64,000 nucleotides of DNA from Rebecca billardiae RCC1528 (taxonomy: Eukaryota > Haptophyta), in assembly GCA_965240325.2 (NCBI GenBank), contig OZ251225.1:186001-250000 (forward strand). Direction: 5' to 3'. The notes beneath the pieces were generated by a model. It did no database searches. It was not told the origin of the DNA and was given only the letters and a program-made list of their open reading frames with translations. Position numbers and translations under genes: made by a program. Shown here piece after piece: positions 43,326-53,964 of this stretch (its first letter is position 1; each line of letters starts with the position of its first letter).

Positions 43326-43714
43326 CGCTGACGATTTCGCGCAGGACTTTTTTTGCCACTGCTCCGGGGCGCCTCGCGATGAAGTTCGGCACCAATCGGA
43401 AATCCTCCGCGGCGAATGTCGTTGCGTGGTTCCCGAAGCATCCAGCGAACGAAGCTGGTAAAATTGTGAGCACAATTCTCGCGCGGCTTGAACTAATCTT
43501 TGCGGGTGAGAATCCGCTCCGCGCTCGTCTCTGAGTGGCTCTTCCTCCGCGCTGATTGCATACTCTTTGGCCTTGTTGAGTAGTACAAGTATGGATACGT
43601 CGAATTCCATGGACCTTGCGATGCATTTGTGCACTTTGACGCCAGGTCGTTCACGCGCCAACACCGAAACCCTCTGCCCGACTGTTCGTCGTCGCGAGCC
43701 AGCACCGTGCCGCG
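43326..43714. promoter_or_regulatory. Divergent promoter, SCOC / MYND gene
   Basis: 389 bp between start codons. Composition is lower in GC than the flanking genes. No motif singled out. Confidence 0.45.
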
Positions 43715-46450
43715 ATGAGAGGCGGCCGGCGCGAGCGCGACTGCGCCAATCCGGCGTGTGAAGACGCGATGATGGCCATCAGGCGACGCGTGTGCAGCCG
43801 CTGCCGCGCCGTCGCGTACTGCGGCCCCGACTGCCAGCGCGCCGATTGGCTTGCGCACCGGCGCGCATGCGTCGAGCAGCGCGGCAGCGCTGCGCACGAA
43901 CAGGCCGCCGCCGATGACGAGGCGGAGCACCCATTCGTGGCATGCGCGGCGTACGCGGCCGCAGCTGCCCCCACCGACCTCCCCGAGCCGGTGCCGTACC
44001 CGCAGCGCGAGGCCCTCGCCGAGTGCTGGCAGAGTGCCGTGATGCCGGCGCTCCGGGCGGCGCTTGACGGCTCGGACGAGAAGCAGGGGGCGCTGCTGGG
44101 CGAGGCGGGGCGTGTGCCTGTGCGCATGCGCGACGCGAGCTCGCCGCTCGACGCACGCGTGCTGGGCGTGTGCCGCCGCGCGCTGCTCGCGTTCGAGGCG
44201 GACGCGGGCGTGCAGGCGAGCTGCTGCGCGTTTGTCGCCGCGTGCCACGCCGCCGCGGCGGCGGAGAGTGAGGAGGAGGCGGAGGGCGGCGAGGCGGAGG
44301 GCGGCGAGGCGCGCGCCGGGCCGCTTGCCGCCCCGCTCGGCCTCTCGAAGGCGCTCACGCTCGACGTGGCGCGCGCGATCGGCGCGCACCCGTCCGACCC
44401 GTCGGTGGTGCGCGGCGCGTGCTGCGCCCTCTCGGCGCTCTTTGGCGCACAGTGGGGCGGCGCGAACGAGCCGGGCCGCGCGCTCGGGCCCGAGGCGCGG
44501 CGCGTGTTCGAGGCGTGCGCGAGGGCGTACATCGGCGCGGGCGGCACGCGCCAGCTCGCGCGCGCCATGGCCGCGCAGCGCGGGCAGGCCGGCCTCCAGT
44601 CGCGGCTGCTCAGCGTGCTCGCCTCGGCGTGCATCGCCGCGGGCGCGCCGAGCGCGCTCGAGGCGGGCGCGGAGCTCGCGGCGGCGGGCGGACTGGTGCT
44701 GGTGGTGCGCGCGCTCGGCGTGCACTCGGCGAACTGGGCCGAGCTGGCGCTGCGCGCGTGCGCCGTGCTGGTGTGCGTGCTCAAGTGCCCCGCGCCCGAC
44801 GCGCTCGGCGCCGCGGCCGAGGCGGTGGCGGGCACGCAGCGCAAGGCGATCGCCGCGGGCGCGGTCGAGGCGGTGGTGCGCGCGGCGTGCGCGCACGCGG
44901 AGCACGCCGAGCTGCAACACAAGGCTTGCTCCGCGCTGCGCGTGCTGTGCATGGCGCGCCTGGCCGGCGACGCCTCCGTGGCGGAGGCGGCGGCGGAGCG
45001 CGCGGTCGCCGCCGGCGCGGTCGTCGTGTCGATGCACGCGCTCAGCTGCGCGCACCAGGCCGAGGGCTGCGAGGACGGCGAGCGCGCCGCAGCCGCAGCG
45101 CAGCGGCTGCTCAACGCACTCGAGCTGCTCGCGCAGCTCGCGCGGCAGTACGAGTGCGGTGGCACCAGCTCCCCGTGCGAAGCGCGCGCCGCCGCGATCG
45201 CGTCGGCCGGCGCGCTCCCCGCCGTCGTGCGCACGATGCGAGCGCGCGCGGCCGAGGCGCAGCTGCAGGAGGCGGCGTGTGACGTGCTCTGGGCGCTCAC
45301 CGTGGGCACGCACGCGCCGCCAACGGGCGGGAGCGGCGGCGCGCCCGCGGCGGCGGCGGGGCCGGCGGAGGCCGCCGCCGCCGCGCGGGCCGCGGCCACC
45401 GAGGCGCGTCGCGTGGCCGCGCACGCGTGCGGCGCGCTCGAGGCGGCGGTGTGCGCGCTGCGCACGCACGGCCCTCTGCACCCGCTGAGCGTCGAGACCG
45501 GCTGCCTGGCGCTGCGCGCGCTGCTCGGCTCGGAGGCGCGAGACTTCGGGCCCACGGGCGTGGCGCACTGCGCCGCGCTCGGCGCGCGCGTGGACGCGCT
45601 CACGCGCGCGGGCGTCGCCGAGGCGCTCGCCCTCGTGCTGCGCGCACACGCGCGCGCGGCCGACGGCGGCGCGGTGTGGCACGCCTGCGTCACGGTCAGC
45701 GCGCTGTGCCGCGGGTTTGACGAGCCCGCCGAGCGCGCGCGCGAGCGGCTGGTGCGCGCGGGCGCGCTGCAGCTGGTCGTGCGCGCGCTGAGCGTGCCGC
45801 GCCCGCGCGAGCGCGCGTACGAGCTGGCCGAGGCGTGCAACTCGCTCTCCTCGCTCGCGATGAGCAGCACCACCGCGGGCGCGGCGGGCGCGCTGGTCTC
45901 GTGCGCGCGCAAGCAGGCGGCGGTCGAGGCGGGCGCGCTCCGCTTCGTGGTGCGCGACATGGCCGCGCACGAGGCGGACTGGGGCGTGCAGCAGCACGGC
46001 TGCCTCGCGCTCCTCGGCCTGTGCCCGTGGCAGGGCGGGCGGCAGCTCACGCTCGCCGAGGAGCGCAGGCGCGAGTGCTCCGCCGAGGCGGGCTCGCTGG
46101 GCGCGCTCGTGCGAGCGCTGGAGGCGCAGGGGAGGGCGGCGGGCGGGCGCGCGCACGCGCAGGCGTGCTGCATCGCGCTGTACGCGCTGTGCGACCCGAT
46201 GACCGCGCTCAGCGCGGACTGGGCGTTCAAGGCGCTCGCCCGGTGCGCCAGCGCCGTGGCGACGGGCGCGCTGCGCGGCGCGGAGCGCGCGAGCGAGCGG
46301 CAGAGCGCGTCCGCGCGCGGCCAGGCCGAGCACCAGCACGCCGGCCCGGGCGCGGCCGCGCTCGTGCAGCTGCTGCGCGGGACGGAGCGGCTGCGTACAG
46401 AGCGGCTGCGTGCGGTGCAGGGCTCGTCGCTCGGGGTGGCGCGCGCATGA
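43715..46450 (+). CDS. MYND zinc finger plus armadillo/HEAT-like repeat protein
   Basis: Single exon, 911 aa. Residues ~10-52 hold a MYND finger with the expected Cys/His spacing (CANPAC ... CSRC ... YCGPDCQ ... WLAHRRAC). The rest is an Ala-rich all-helical solenoid in which repeats resemble armadillo units, for example AGAVEAVVRAACAHAEHAEL, QHKACSALRVLCM and AGALQLVVRALSVPRPRERA. Low-complexity Glu/Gly and Ala stretches interrupt it. Known: MYND fingers bind short Pro-rich motifs and the solenoid offers a further binding surface. There is no SET domain, so it is not a SMYD methyltransferase. Inferred: protein-interaction adaptor. No introns needed. Confidence 0.85.
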   Translation: MRGGRRERDCANPACEDAMMAIRRRVCSRCRAVAYCGPDCQRADWLAHRRACVEQRGSAAHEQAAADDEAEHPFVACAAYAAAAAPTDLPEPVPYPQREALAECWQSAVMPALRAALDGSDEKQGALLGEAGRVPVRMRDASSPLDARVLGVCRRALLAFEADAGVQASCCAFVAACHAAAAAESEEEAEGGEAEGGEARAGPLAAPLGLSKALTLDVARAIGAHPSDPSVVRGACCALSALFGAQWGGANEPGRALGPEARRVFEACARAYIGAGGTRQLARAMAAQRGQAGLQSRLLSVLASACIAAGAPSALEAGAELAAAGGLVLVVRALGVHSANWAELALRACAVLVCVLKCPAPDALGAAAEAVAGTQRKAIAAGAVEAVVRAACAHAEHAELQHKACSALRVLCMARLAGDASVAEAAAERAVAAGAVVVSMHALSCAHQAEGCEDGERAAAAAQRLLNALELLAQLARQYECGGTSSPCEARAAAIASAGALPAVVRTMRARAAEAQLQEAACDVLWALTVGTHAPPTGGSGGAPAAAAGPAEAAAAARAAATEARRVAAHACGALEAAVCALRTHGPLHPLSVETGCLALRALLGSEARDFGPTGVAHCAALGARVDALTRAGVAEALALVLRAHARAADGGAVWHACVTVSALCRGFDEPAERARERLVRAGALQLVVRALSVPRPRERAYELAEACNSLSSLAMSSTTAGAAGALVSCARKQAAVEAGALRFVVRDMAAHEADWGVQQHGCLALLGLCPWQGGRQLTLAEERRRECSAEAGSLGALVRALEAQGRAAGGRAHAQACCIALYALCDPMTALSADWAFKALARCASAVATGALRGAERASERQSASARGQAEHQHAGPGAAALVQLLRGTERLRTERLRAVQGSSLGVARA

Positions 46451-46867
46451 TGATGTATTGCGCTGCCGCGAGAGCCGCAGATACTGTAGCTGAGCGCCTG
46501 AGTGAGATCTAGCATCATCATTATCAGCAGTCGTTGGGCTAAATGATGATAATGCGGCGCCAGGATCATCGTGAGCAGACGTACAATAACGCGCGGGCGT
46601 CATATATCGACTCATCGTCATCAATTAACACTTTTCAGTCAGTGGCGCCCGGCCAGTTCGACAATGTTCGTCTGCGATCATGTGACGCGTACGACTACTA
46701 GCTAAGACGATGACGATCGAAAATCATCGTCAGCAGCACTGAAGACGATGATGTTCAATGCCTGAGTAGAGTTGGAGAGTGGGTCCAGCGCGAGTCTCAC
46801 GCGGGCGGCCCGCGCGTGACTCAGCGCGTGATGATCTCGCCCAGCTGGCCGGCGTTGTGGCTACAGG
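46451..46867. other. Convergent intergenic region
   Basis: 417 bp rich in ATCATC/GATGAT words (for example 46511-46545 and around 46708-46752). No gene seen. Confidence 0.45.
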
Positions 46868-47239
46868 CTAGGCCTCAGACTGGCTTCCACGCGCCAGGAC
46901 CACAGCCTCGCACTGCAGGAAGCCCTCCGTGCGCGCAGGGCCGCTGATGTGCCAGCGTATCAGAGGCGCGCCCGCCGCATGTTCGACCACCAGCCGCTCG
47001 TACGCGCTCGGATCATCCTGCTTTGCAAGCTCGAACGTGAGCAGCTCAAAGCTCGCACCACCTCCGTCTGGGCGGTCCGGTGCTGCCATCCTCAGCGCGA
47101 CGACGCGCCGGGGGCGCACGGTAAGTAGGTGATGGGCCACGGGCCGATGCACCCGCGGCCCGGCCCAGCTGACCAGTGCGCTCGCGCTGGCGGCTAGAGC
47201 CGCGAGGAAGACCACACGCGCGATGCCGACGGCCGTCAT
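46868..47239 (-). CDS. Small protein with N-terminal leader peptide (123 aa)
   Basis: Single exon from the ATG at 47239. Residues ~6-23 (ARVVFLAALAASASALVS) form a hydrophobic signal-like core, followed by a basic Arg/His/Val-rich stretch to about residue 52 and then a compact domain (SFELLTFELAKQDDPSAYER, LVVEHAAGAPLIRWHISGPA, EGFLQCEAVVLA). A signal core followed by a basic transit-like segment is the layout of plastid-targeting leaders in algae with secondary plastids, so plastid import is a possibility. Family not recognised. The frame extends 11 codons upstream without an ATG. Confidence 0.6.
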   Translation of the reverse strand: MTAVGIARVVFLAALAASASALVSWAGPRVHRPVAHHLLTVRPRRVVALRMAAPDRPDGGGASFELLTFELAKQDDPSAYERLVVEHAAGAPLIRWHISGPARTEGFLQCEAVVLARGSQSEA

Positions 47240-47681
47240 CGCGCCGTGTGCGGCTCCAAAGATCGTCGACAATCATGACGAGCTTTTGTACTATGGGGGT
47301 ACTATGGGGGTACTACCAATAACATATTGATGACATTCACATTGTCATCATTGTTCATCATCATATTGTCATCGTGTGAATGTAAGGCTGTATCGTCATC
47401 ATTCGTCCGTCGTCTGCCAGCATCCTGCTCCGCGTGCTTAGCGGCAAAGAGGCAAGCCAGCCGCGGCGGCAGGGCCGCACTCCTGGCAGCGACTGCCGCC
47501 TGCCAGCACACGGCGCCTCTGGCGCGCGTCGCAGCGCCGAGTGAGCGCGCCCATCAGGGCTGCCATGCATCGTCTCTTCGTGACCTCACAGACACAGACC
47601 CGCGGCGGCGCGCGGTCGTGGAGGAGCGGCGCCCGTTGCTGCCCGCGCGCACTCCGGGCCCAGCGGCAGCGGCGTGCGCGC
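47240..47681. other. Intergenic with short tandem repeats
   Basis: Contains TACTATGGGGG repeated in tandem (about 47289-47317) and CAT/ATCATC words at 47330-47400. The 3' part is GC-richer and lies just past the transporter stop. No gene seen. Confidence 0.45.
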
Positions 47682-49674
47682 TCAGCCGGCGAAGACGTTG
47701 GTGAAGGTCTCGAGGCAGGTGACGATCGTGCCCAGGATGCACATGAGTACGCCAAAGCCGATCGTGCCGCGCGCGAGCATCGCGCGGCCGGACGAGCCCG
47801 CGTTGCGCGCCTTTGCGAGCTTGAGGTCGATGAGCGCTGGCCACACGAAGATGAGCAGCGCGCCGAGCGACGCGCCCGAGACGGAGGCGACGAAGCCGAC
47901 GTCCGTCGCGACGATGGCGACGAGCGTGACGAGCGCGAGCATCGCGGCGGTGAGCGCCGCCCACGCGCGCGTGGAGCTCGCCACCGCGTCCCCCAGCCTC
48001 GTGCCCTGCACGCACGACAGCACCGCGTCCCGCAGCGACGTGAAGAGCAGCGGGTGGGAGCCCAGGATGGACACGCCCGTCGCCACGCGCGCGCCGGTGG
48101 CGAGCGCGTCCTTGCTCAGGTGGTAGTTGTTCAGGATGAGCCCCTGCGTCGCGCCGCCAAACGTGGCGTACCCGGCGACCTGCGAAGCGCGCGCCGCGCG
48201 GCGGGGGCGGCGGTGAGCACGCCGCCGCGCGGCGCTCGCGCGCGGCTGCGCGCGCGGCGCTCGGGCGCGTGCGCCTCGCACCATCACCAGCGCGTGCGCG
48301 AGCGCGGCCGCGCCAAAGCCTATCCCGCACACGGCGGCGAAGCGGTTGACGCTCTTGCGCCGCAGCTCGCCGTAGAAGCGCACCGCGTTCGTGTGCGCCA
48401 TGTACGCGGTGGAGAGCATGTTGAAGAGGACAAACGTGCCCGCAGACAGCCCGAGCGCGGAGCGCTGGCCGAGCAGAGGCGCGAACGGCACCGCGGCCGC
48501 GCCGACGCCGTCGGCGAGGAAGCGGCCGGCCGCCGCGTACGAGCCGTCCAGCCAGCGGCGCACGATCACCACGGCGGTGTAGATCACGGCGGCGATGCCC
48601 GTGTACGAGGTGAAGGCGAGCGCCTGCGGCCGCGCGCGCACGCCGCCGGGCGCACCGCCGGGCGCGGGCGGCGATGAGCTCCGCGCGCCGCCGGGCGCGG
48701 CGGTGCGCAGACTCACACAGACGCCCCGCACGCCCCGCGCGACGCGCACGCGCACGCGCACGACGTGCGCGCCGCGGGCAGCGGCCGCAGCGCCGCGCCG
48801 TGCCGCGCACGTCGGCGCGCCCCCCGCCCGCGCGCCCTCACCGAGAGGTCCTTCTGCAGCGCGAGCGGCAGCAGGATGAGCGAGGACACGCCCACCAGCG
48901 CCTGTGCGCGCGAGAGCGACGGGATCAGCGCCGGGATCAGGTCGCCAAAGAAGCAGCCGTACATCACCTGTGCGCGCGGGGGGCGGGTGCGAGGGGCGGC
49001 GATGGGCGCGGACGGGGGGTGGCGCGCGACGCCGAGCTCAGCGCGCGCACAGCGGCGGTGCCGGCCGCAGCGGCGGCGAGCGCAGACACCGGCGCGGCAG
49101 CAGCGGCAGCAGCAGCGGCAGCACAGCAGCAGCAGCAGCAGCACAGCAGCGGCAGCAGCGGCAGCAGGGGTAGCAGCGGCAGCAGCCACACCGTCGCAGA
49201 GAAGGCGATGCCGATGATGGTGGCGTCGACGATCCACGCCGACTTGGGGCCGATGGAGCGCTTCCATAGCTCGCGGAACGACGTCGCCCCCGTCCGCTCC
49301 ACGCCCGAGCCCACAAGCACGAACGTGTACGCGGACGCGAGCGCAGAGAAGACACACAGGCCGATCGCAGGCCCAAAGCCCGTGCCGGTGGCGGCGGCCA
49401 TGCCGGCCGGCAGCGCGAGCATGCCGCCGCCGACAATGTTCTTTGCGAGCGCGACCGACGAGGCGGAGATGCTCATCCCCTCGTTCGAGTCGCCCTGCGC
49501 GTTGGCCGCCGCAGTCGACATCGTCGGCCGCTTGGCGACAGGCGCGCGCGCGCGCATGGCGCCGCGCGCACGCGCCGAGCCGACGGCGGGCGTGTCGCGC
49601 GCCGCCGCGAGGCGCATGCCCGACGAGCATGCGAGCACTGCCGAGAGCACCAGCGCGCGCCGGATCGTCGCCAT
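47682..49674 (-). CDS. Amino-acid transporter, Aa_trans (SLC38/AVT-like) family
   Basis: Four exons, 49674-49192, 48967-48842, 48623-48282 and 48179-47682 (all phase 0), give 482 aa. A leader with a hydrophobic core (ALVLSAVLACSSG) and a basic Ala/Arg stretch to ~50 precedes the transporter. TM1 contains the family signature NIVGGGMLALPAGMAAATG. The exon 1/2 junction restores IGIAFSATVMYGCFFGDLIP. The region QKDLSALAFTSYTGIAA matches the usual loop-TM transition, and exon 3/4 joins LVMVAGYATFGGATQG, the conserved GY-TFG element, then LNNY. About eleven TM segments in all. Known: proton- or Na-coupled amino-acid carriers of plasma or vacuolar membranes. Inferred: the leader suggests an endomembrane or plastid-envelope location. 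Intron 1 carries CTG/CCG trinucleotide repeats. Confidence 0.88.
49098..49186. repeat. CAG/GCA trinucleotide repeats in transporter intron 1
   Basis: Imperfect GCAGCAGCGGCAG repeats (plus-strand reading) directly adjacent to the intron's splice donor. Confidence 0.9.
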
Positions 49675-50169
49675 CCTGGACAGTGATGCACGCGCGGACG
49701 GCCTGCGGCTGGGCTGCTCAGCTGGGAGGAGCTTGATTGCGCCGACGCCTTCGCGCCACGCGGTCGACGACGGCTCACGCACACGCGCTGCGGAGTCTGA
49801 AGTCCTAAATACAGCAGTGTAACTCCTAAGTAATCGACAGCCGGGCGGCGGCACTGGACTCAGCTCACAGTCGTCTGAGTGTCTGACTGACTTGGTAGTC
49901 AGTCCTGATCAGTTGACAATACGGCGACGCGACAGTACATGTATCATACTGCATGATTCATGCTAAGCTCAGTGCTCTACAGAGACTACGACTGTGAGTA
50001 GCTACATCAGTGTCGCGTGAGCACTGCTGTGGCCGTGGGGCTGTGCAGCCCCTCGACGCAGCCTGCCGGTCATGACTCATGGGCGCCCCGATCCAGGCAC
50101 CGTGCCATCACGCGCGTAGCCTCAACCTGTCAGAACGGAGCCGCAGTGATTGGACGCGGTGCGGCGCGG
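49675..50169. other. Intergenic, upstream of transporter
   Basis: 495 bp of less GC-biased DNA containing the transporter promoter and the 3' end of the release-factor-like gene. No gene seen. Confidence 0.45.
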
Positions 50170-50835
50170 TCATGGGCGCAGGGGCTTGAGGCCCTCGCGC
50201 GCGCGCGCATCGTTGAGCTGGCGCAGCCCCGTCGGCGCGTTCGCGAGCAGCTTGACGAGCTGCGACGTCGAGCAGCCGAGCCGGTCGGCGGCCGCGCGCA
50301 CATCCCACTCCGCCGCGGCCAGGCAGTCCAGCGCCTCCGCGACGAGTGAGGGGAAGGCAGCGTTCGTGTCAGAGACGCTGATCCGGCCAGCCTTCGAGCA
50401 GCGCGACTTCCACAGCGCCGAGGGCACGTCCTCGCGCGGCGTGCGCACGCTCTCGGCCAGCCGCACGCGCAGCCGGCGCAGCGCAACCTCCTGGTTCTGC
50501 GCGGCCGAGCGGCGCTCCGACGCCTCCGCCTGCACGCCCGTCGGCTCGTGTAGGGCAACGACGGCGGTCTCCACCTTGTTGCGGTGCTGCCCGCCGGGGC
50601 CCGACGTGCGCTTCCGCCTGAGCGTGCACTGCTTGAGCAGCTCGCGCTCGTCCAGGTCTGCGGGGTGCCCGGCGGCGGGCGGCGGCACGAGCGCTCGCGG
50701 CGTGCAGAGCCCCCTGCGGAAGGCCAGAGCGCGTGCACCGTAGGCGTGGGGTACGGCATGCGCATGCCAGCCCAGCGCACCGCGGACGAGCGCTCCCGCC
50801 GTCGACGACACGAGCACGAGCCGGAGAGCGCGCAT
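50170..50835 (-). CDS. Organellar class-I release-factor-like protein (GGQ domain)
   Basis: Single exon, 221 aa from the ATG at 50835. The first ~45 residues (MRALRLVLVSSTAGALVRG, then basic) look like a mitochondrial or plastid presequence. The RF-1 domain contains TSGPGGQHRNKVETAVVAL (GGQ near residue 80), the peptidyl-tRNA hydrolysis motif, followed by the helical RRSAAQNQEVALRRLRVRLA. No codon-recognition domain is present, so it resembles ribosome-rescue factors (ICT1/mtRF-R type). The C-terminal ~60 residues (AAEWDVRAAADRLGCSTSQL ...) look like a small helix-turn-helix appendage found in some bacterial homologues. Inferred: rescues stalled organellar ribosomes. Starts 200 bp from the SPATA4-like gene on the opposite strand. 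Confidence 0.88.
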   Translation of the reverse strand: MRALRLVLVSSTAGALVRGALGWHAHAVPHAYGARALAFRRGLCTPRALVPPPAAGHPADLDERELLKQCTLRRKRTSGPGGQHRNKVETAVVALHEPTGVQAEASERRSAAQNQEVALRRLRVRLAESVRTPREDVPSALWKSRCSKAGRISVSDTNAAFPSLVAEALDCLAAAEWDVRAAADRLGCSTSQLVKLLANAPTGLRQLNDARAREGLKPLRP

Positions 50836-51035
50836 GCGGATGGTGATGACTGACACTGACGCCCCGAATATGCTCTGCTGGAAGAAGGAAAAGAAAAGCG
50901 GCGCGGAAAATATCGATTTTTCGGGTGTTGGCTTTTCCGCCGGACGACTGTCTCGCCAGCAGTTACGGACGAGGGTGGCTGTGCGAGCGCCAGCGGCGCT
51001 TCCCAAGCTCCCCGACCCGCGCGCAGCCGCGCGCG
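50836..51035. promoter_or_regulatory. Short divergent promoter, release factor / SPATA4-like gene
   Basis: Exactly 200 bp between start codons, with an AT-rich core (GGAAAATATCGATTTTTCGG, 50906-50925). Must serve both genes. Confidence 0.55.
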
Positions 51036-53964
51036 ATGGCGGGCCTCTCGCGCGAGATCCTTAAGTGGATCCAGTCGCTCGACCTGTCGTACTCCGTCAA
51101 GAACACGCGGCGCGACTTCTCCAACGGCTTCCTCGTCGCCGAGATCTTCTCGCGCTACTACCCGTCGGACGTGCAGATGCACTCGTACGACAACGGCATC
51201 TCGCTGCCGCGCAAGCTGGACAACTGGAAGCAGCTCGAGAAGTTCTTCAAGCGGTCGGGCGTGCCGATCTCGCGCGACATGATCGACGCGGTGATCCACT
51301 CGAAGCCCGACGCCGCCATCCCGCTGATCGAGGCGATGTTTGCTTTCCTCACGTCGAGGCCCGTCCCGCCGCGCGGCGCGACGCGCGGGCTCGCGGCGGA
51401 GCAGGCGGCGGCGGACGCGCCGCCGTTCGCGCGGCCGACGGCGGCGATGGCGGCGCACCTCGCCTTCACCGAGTCCGAGGCGAAGACCAACCTCCAGGAC
51501 ACGACCAAGCAGACGGCGATCGCGGGCGCGACCGTGGAGCAGCACAACCACACGCTCGCCGCGGACCGCGTGGCCGACCCGGCGCGGTACGCGACGAACG
51601 CGGGGGGCGGCACGGCGCGGATGATGCTCACGCGCGGCCCGCCGCGCCCCGTCGGGCGCACCGCCGACTCGGACGTCGTCCACTTCCAGAACGTCAACGT
51701 CAAGCCGCTCGAGGGCACGGTGGCGCAGCGGCTGCGCGCGGTCGCGGGCGGCGCGGGCGGTGGCGGCGGCGGCGGCGGCGGCGGCGGGTACGAGGAGGCG
51801 CTGTCGGCGTCGGCGTCGGGCTTCGGGCTGGGCGAGGGCGCCGACGGCATGCCGCCCTCCCTCGGCGGCGGCGCGCCCCAGCCGCAGGGCCCCACCGTCC
51901 TCGAGCTGCTCGACGGCCACGTGCGCAACTGGCTGGGCGGCGCGGCCGAGTCGGGCCGCGCGCCGCGCGCCGCCGCGACGCTCGAGGGTCTGCCGAGCGA
52001 GCGGCCGCGCAACCTGCTGGTCGCGCTGGCGGACGCGCTGGGCGCGGGCGAGCTGAGCCCCGCGCAGGCCGCCGAGGCCCTCGACGCCACGCGCGCCCTC
52101 GCCCCCGCCCTCGCGCGCGCGTGCGCGGCCTCGCCCAAGCAGACGTGGGCGCTGCTCGGCGCGTACGGCGCCGCAGTGGGCGCGCTCGACGCGCACGCGG
52201 GCGCGCAGCCGGCGGTGGAGGCGGCGGTGGGCGCGCTGTGCGAGGTGGGCGCGCGGCTCGCGGCGGCGGAGCCGCAGCACGCCGACGCCACCGTGCGCGA
52301 GCTCGTCGCCCCGCGCATCTGCGCGCACGTGGCGCAGCTGCCGCGGCAGCGGCGCGCCCTGCTCTCCTGCCTGTGGTCCTTCCTGCCGCCGGGCGGCCGC
52401 GGCGCCGAGGCGCGCATCGCGGCGATCAAGGCGCTGCAGACGGAGCTGCCGAGCCAGGAGCTGTTCCTCGAGGCGCTCGCGCACGTCGTCAGCTTCGAGC
52501 CGCGCGCCGCCGGCGGCCCCGGCCTCGACGACCAGTGGCTCCTCGACCTGTACGCGTACTACGCGCGCGTGGGGCTCTCCAAGCCGGGCGGCGGCGCGCG
52601 CTGCGCGGGGCTGCACGTGCTGCGCGTGCTCTGCGTGGCGGGGCACGCGGAGGTGGCGCTGGGGGCGCTGCCGCGGCTCGAGGCGATGGGGGACGACCCG
52701 TCGTGGGAGGTGCGCGCCGCCCTCGGCGCGCTCTGCGCCGAGCTCCTCACCGCGCTCGGCCGCGCCGCCGTGCACACGGCCAGCTCGGGCGGCGGCGCTT
52801 CGGCGCGCGCCGACGCGGCCGCGGCCGCGGCCGCGGCCGCGGCCGCGGGCCTGCCGCCGGGCGCGGCGGAGGCGGACCCGGTGGCGCGGCTGCGCGAGCA
52901 GGCGGCGGTGCTCACGCTCGCCGCGCGGCTGCTCGACGCGCCCGCCTCGCCCGCCCTCGCCGGCGCCCAGCTCGTCCACCTCGCCCCGCACCTGGGTTCA
53001 CACGCGGAGCTGCGCGCGCCTTTTGTGGCGGCGCTGCTGCGGCTGCCGATGGGCGCGCTGCGCAGCCTGCTGGTCGGCGAGGTGGTGGCGGGGTGCCCCG
53101 CGCCGGGGGCGGCGCCGTTCGCGCTCGCCGCCGCGCGCGAGGACGCCCTCGTCGACGGCGCCTTCGCCCCGCTCGGCCTCCGCTGGGACCCGCTCGTGCT
53201 CGCGCGCGCGCTCGCCGCGGCCGTGCAGGCGGCTTCGTTGGACGCGCTCGCGCCGAGGCACGTGGCGGTCACGCTCGCGCTCGCGCAGCGCGCGCAGGTG
53301 CGGCGCGGGCGGGCGGGCCCTCCGGCGGGCGGCGTCGCCCCCCGCCCTCGCGCCCCGCTCACCCTCCCCGCCCCCCTCCTCCGCCCACCGCCCGCCCCGC
53401 CCAGCGCGGCGGCGGCTGGTCCGAGTGGTTCTTCGCGTTCAAGGACTACTTGTATGTCTCCCTGGCGGACGAGGGCGTGGCCGCGGACGCGGCGCGCGCG
53501 CTCGAGGCGCTCTTCATGGCGCTGAGGGTGCGCGGCAGCGCGGCACGCCGCGCCGCGCCCGGCTGCGCGCCGAGGTGCCCGTCGCACGCGCCTCCGCCTC
53601 CGCCCCGCCGAGGCCTCGCCGCGCTCACTCCCGCCCGCTGCCGTGCGCTGCGTGCCGTGCGCGTGCGTGTGCACACGTGCGTGCGCGCGTGCGTGCGCGC
53701 GCGCGTGCGCAGGAGGACGCGGTGCCCACCTTCTCCACGCTGCTCTCCGCGCTGCGCATGGTCTTCCCGCACGGCGCGCCGGCGTGCCGCTCGGCGTGCG
53801 TCACGCTGCTCACCAGCCTCGCGCGCGCCGAGCCGCCCTTCCCCGCGGCGGTCGCGCACCTCGCCGCCAGCCTGCCGCCGGAGCTCGCCGCCTCGGAGCT
53901 GAGCGCGGTCGTGGACGTGGTGCGCGGCGTCGGCGGCGCCGGTGCGCCACCGATCGGCGCGTGA
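51036..53964 (+). CDS. SPATA4-like calponin-homology-domain protein with long helical C-terminus
   Basis: Exons 51036-53297, 53405-53527 and 53713-53964 (phase 0, donors GTGCGG and GTGCGC) give 878 aa. Residues ~4-105 are a CH domain very close to animal SPATA4: [40 protein letters not shown], then [20 protein letters not shown]. Known: SPATA4/CLAMP-type CH proteins associate with ciliary and flagellar microtubules. Animal SPATA4 is ~300 residues. This protein continues with a Gly run (~242-250) and a ~600-residue Ala/Leu-rich helical solenoid of HEAT-like character ending in [20 protein letters not shown] and [20 protein letters not shown]. Inferred: axonemal scaffold. Confident on the CH domain; the exact role is inference. 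Confidence 0.9.

Noticed and set aside
43715-46450. SMYD-type lysine methyltransferase call because of the MYND finger
   Set aside because: No SET domain motif anywhere in the 911 residues.
43493-46624. 1,043-codon minus-strand frame opposite the MYND gene
   Set aside because: Arg/Ala/His-rich antisense artefact; the plus strand encodes an intact MYND finger and repeats.
51065-53902. 945-codon plus-strand frame overlapping the SPATA4-like gene
   Set aside because: Off-frame shadow on the same strand; the CH domain lies in the 51036 frame.
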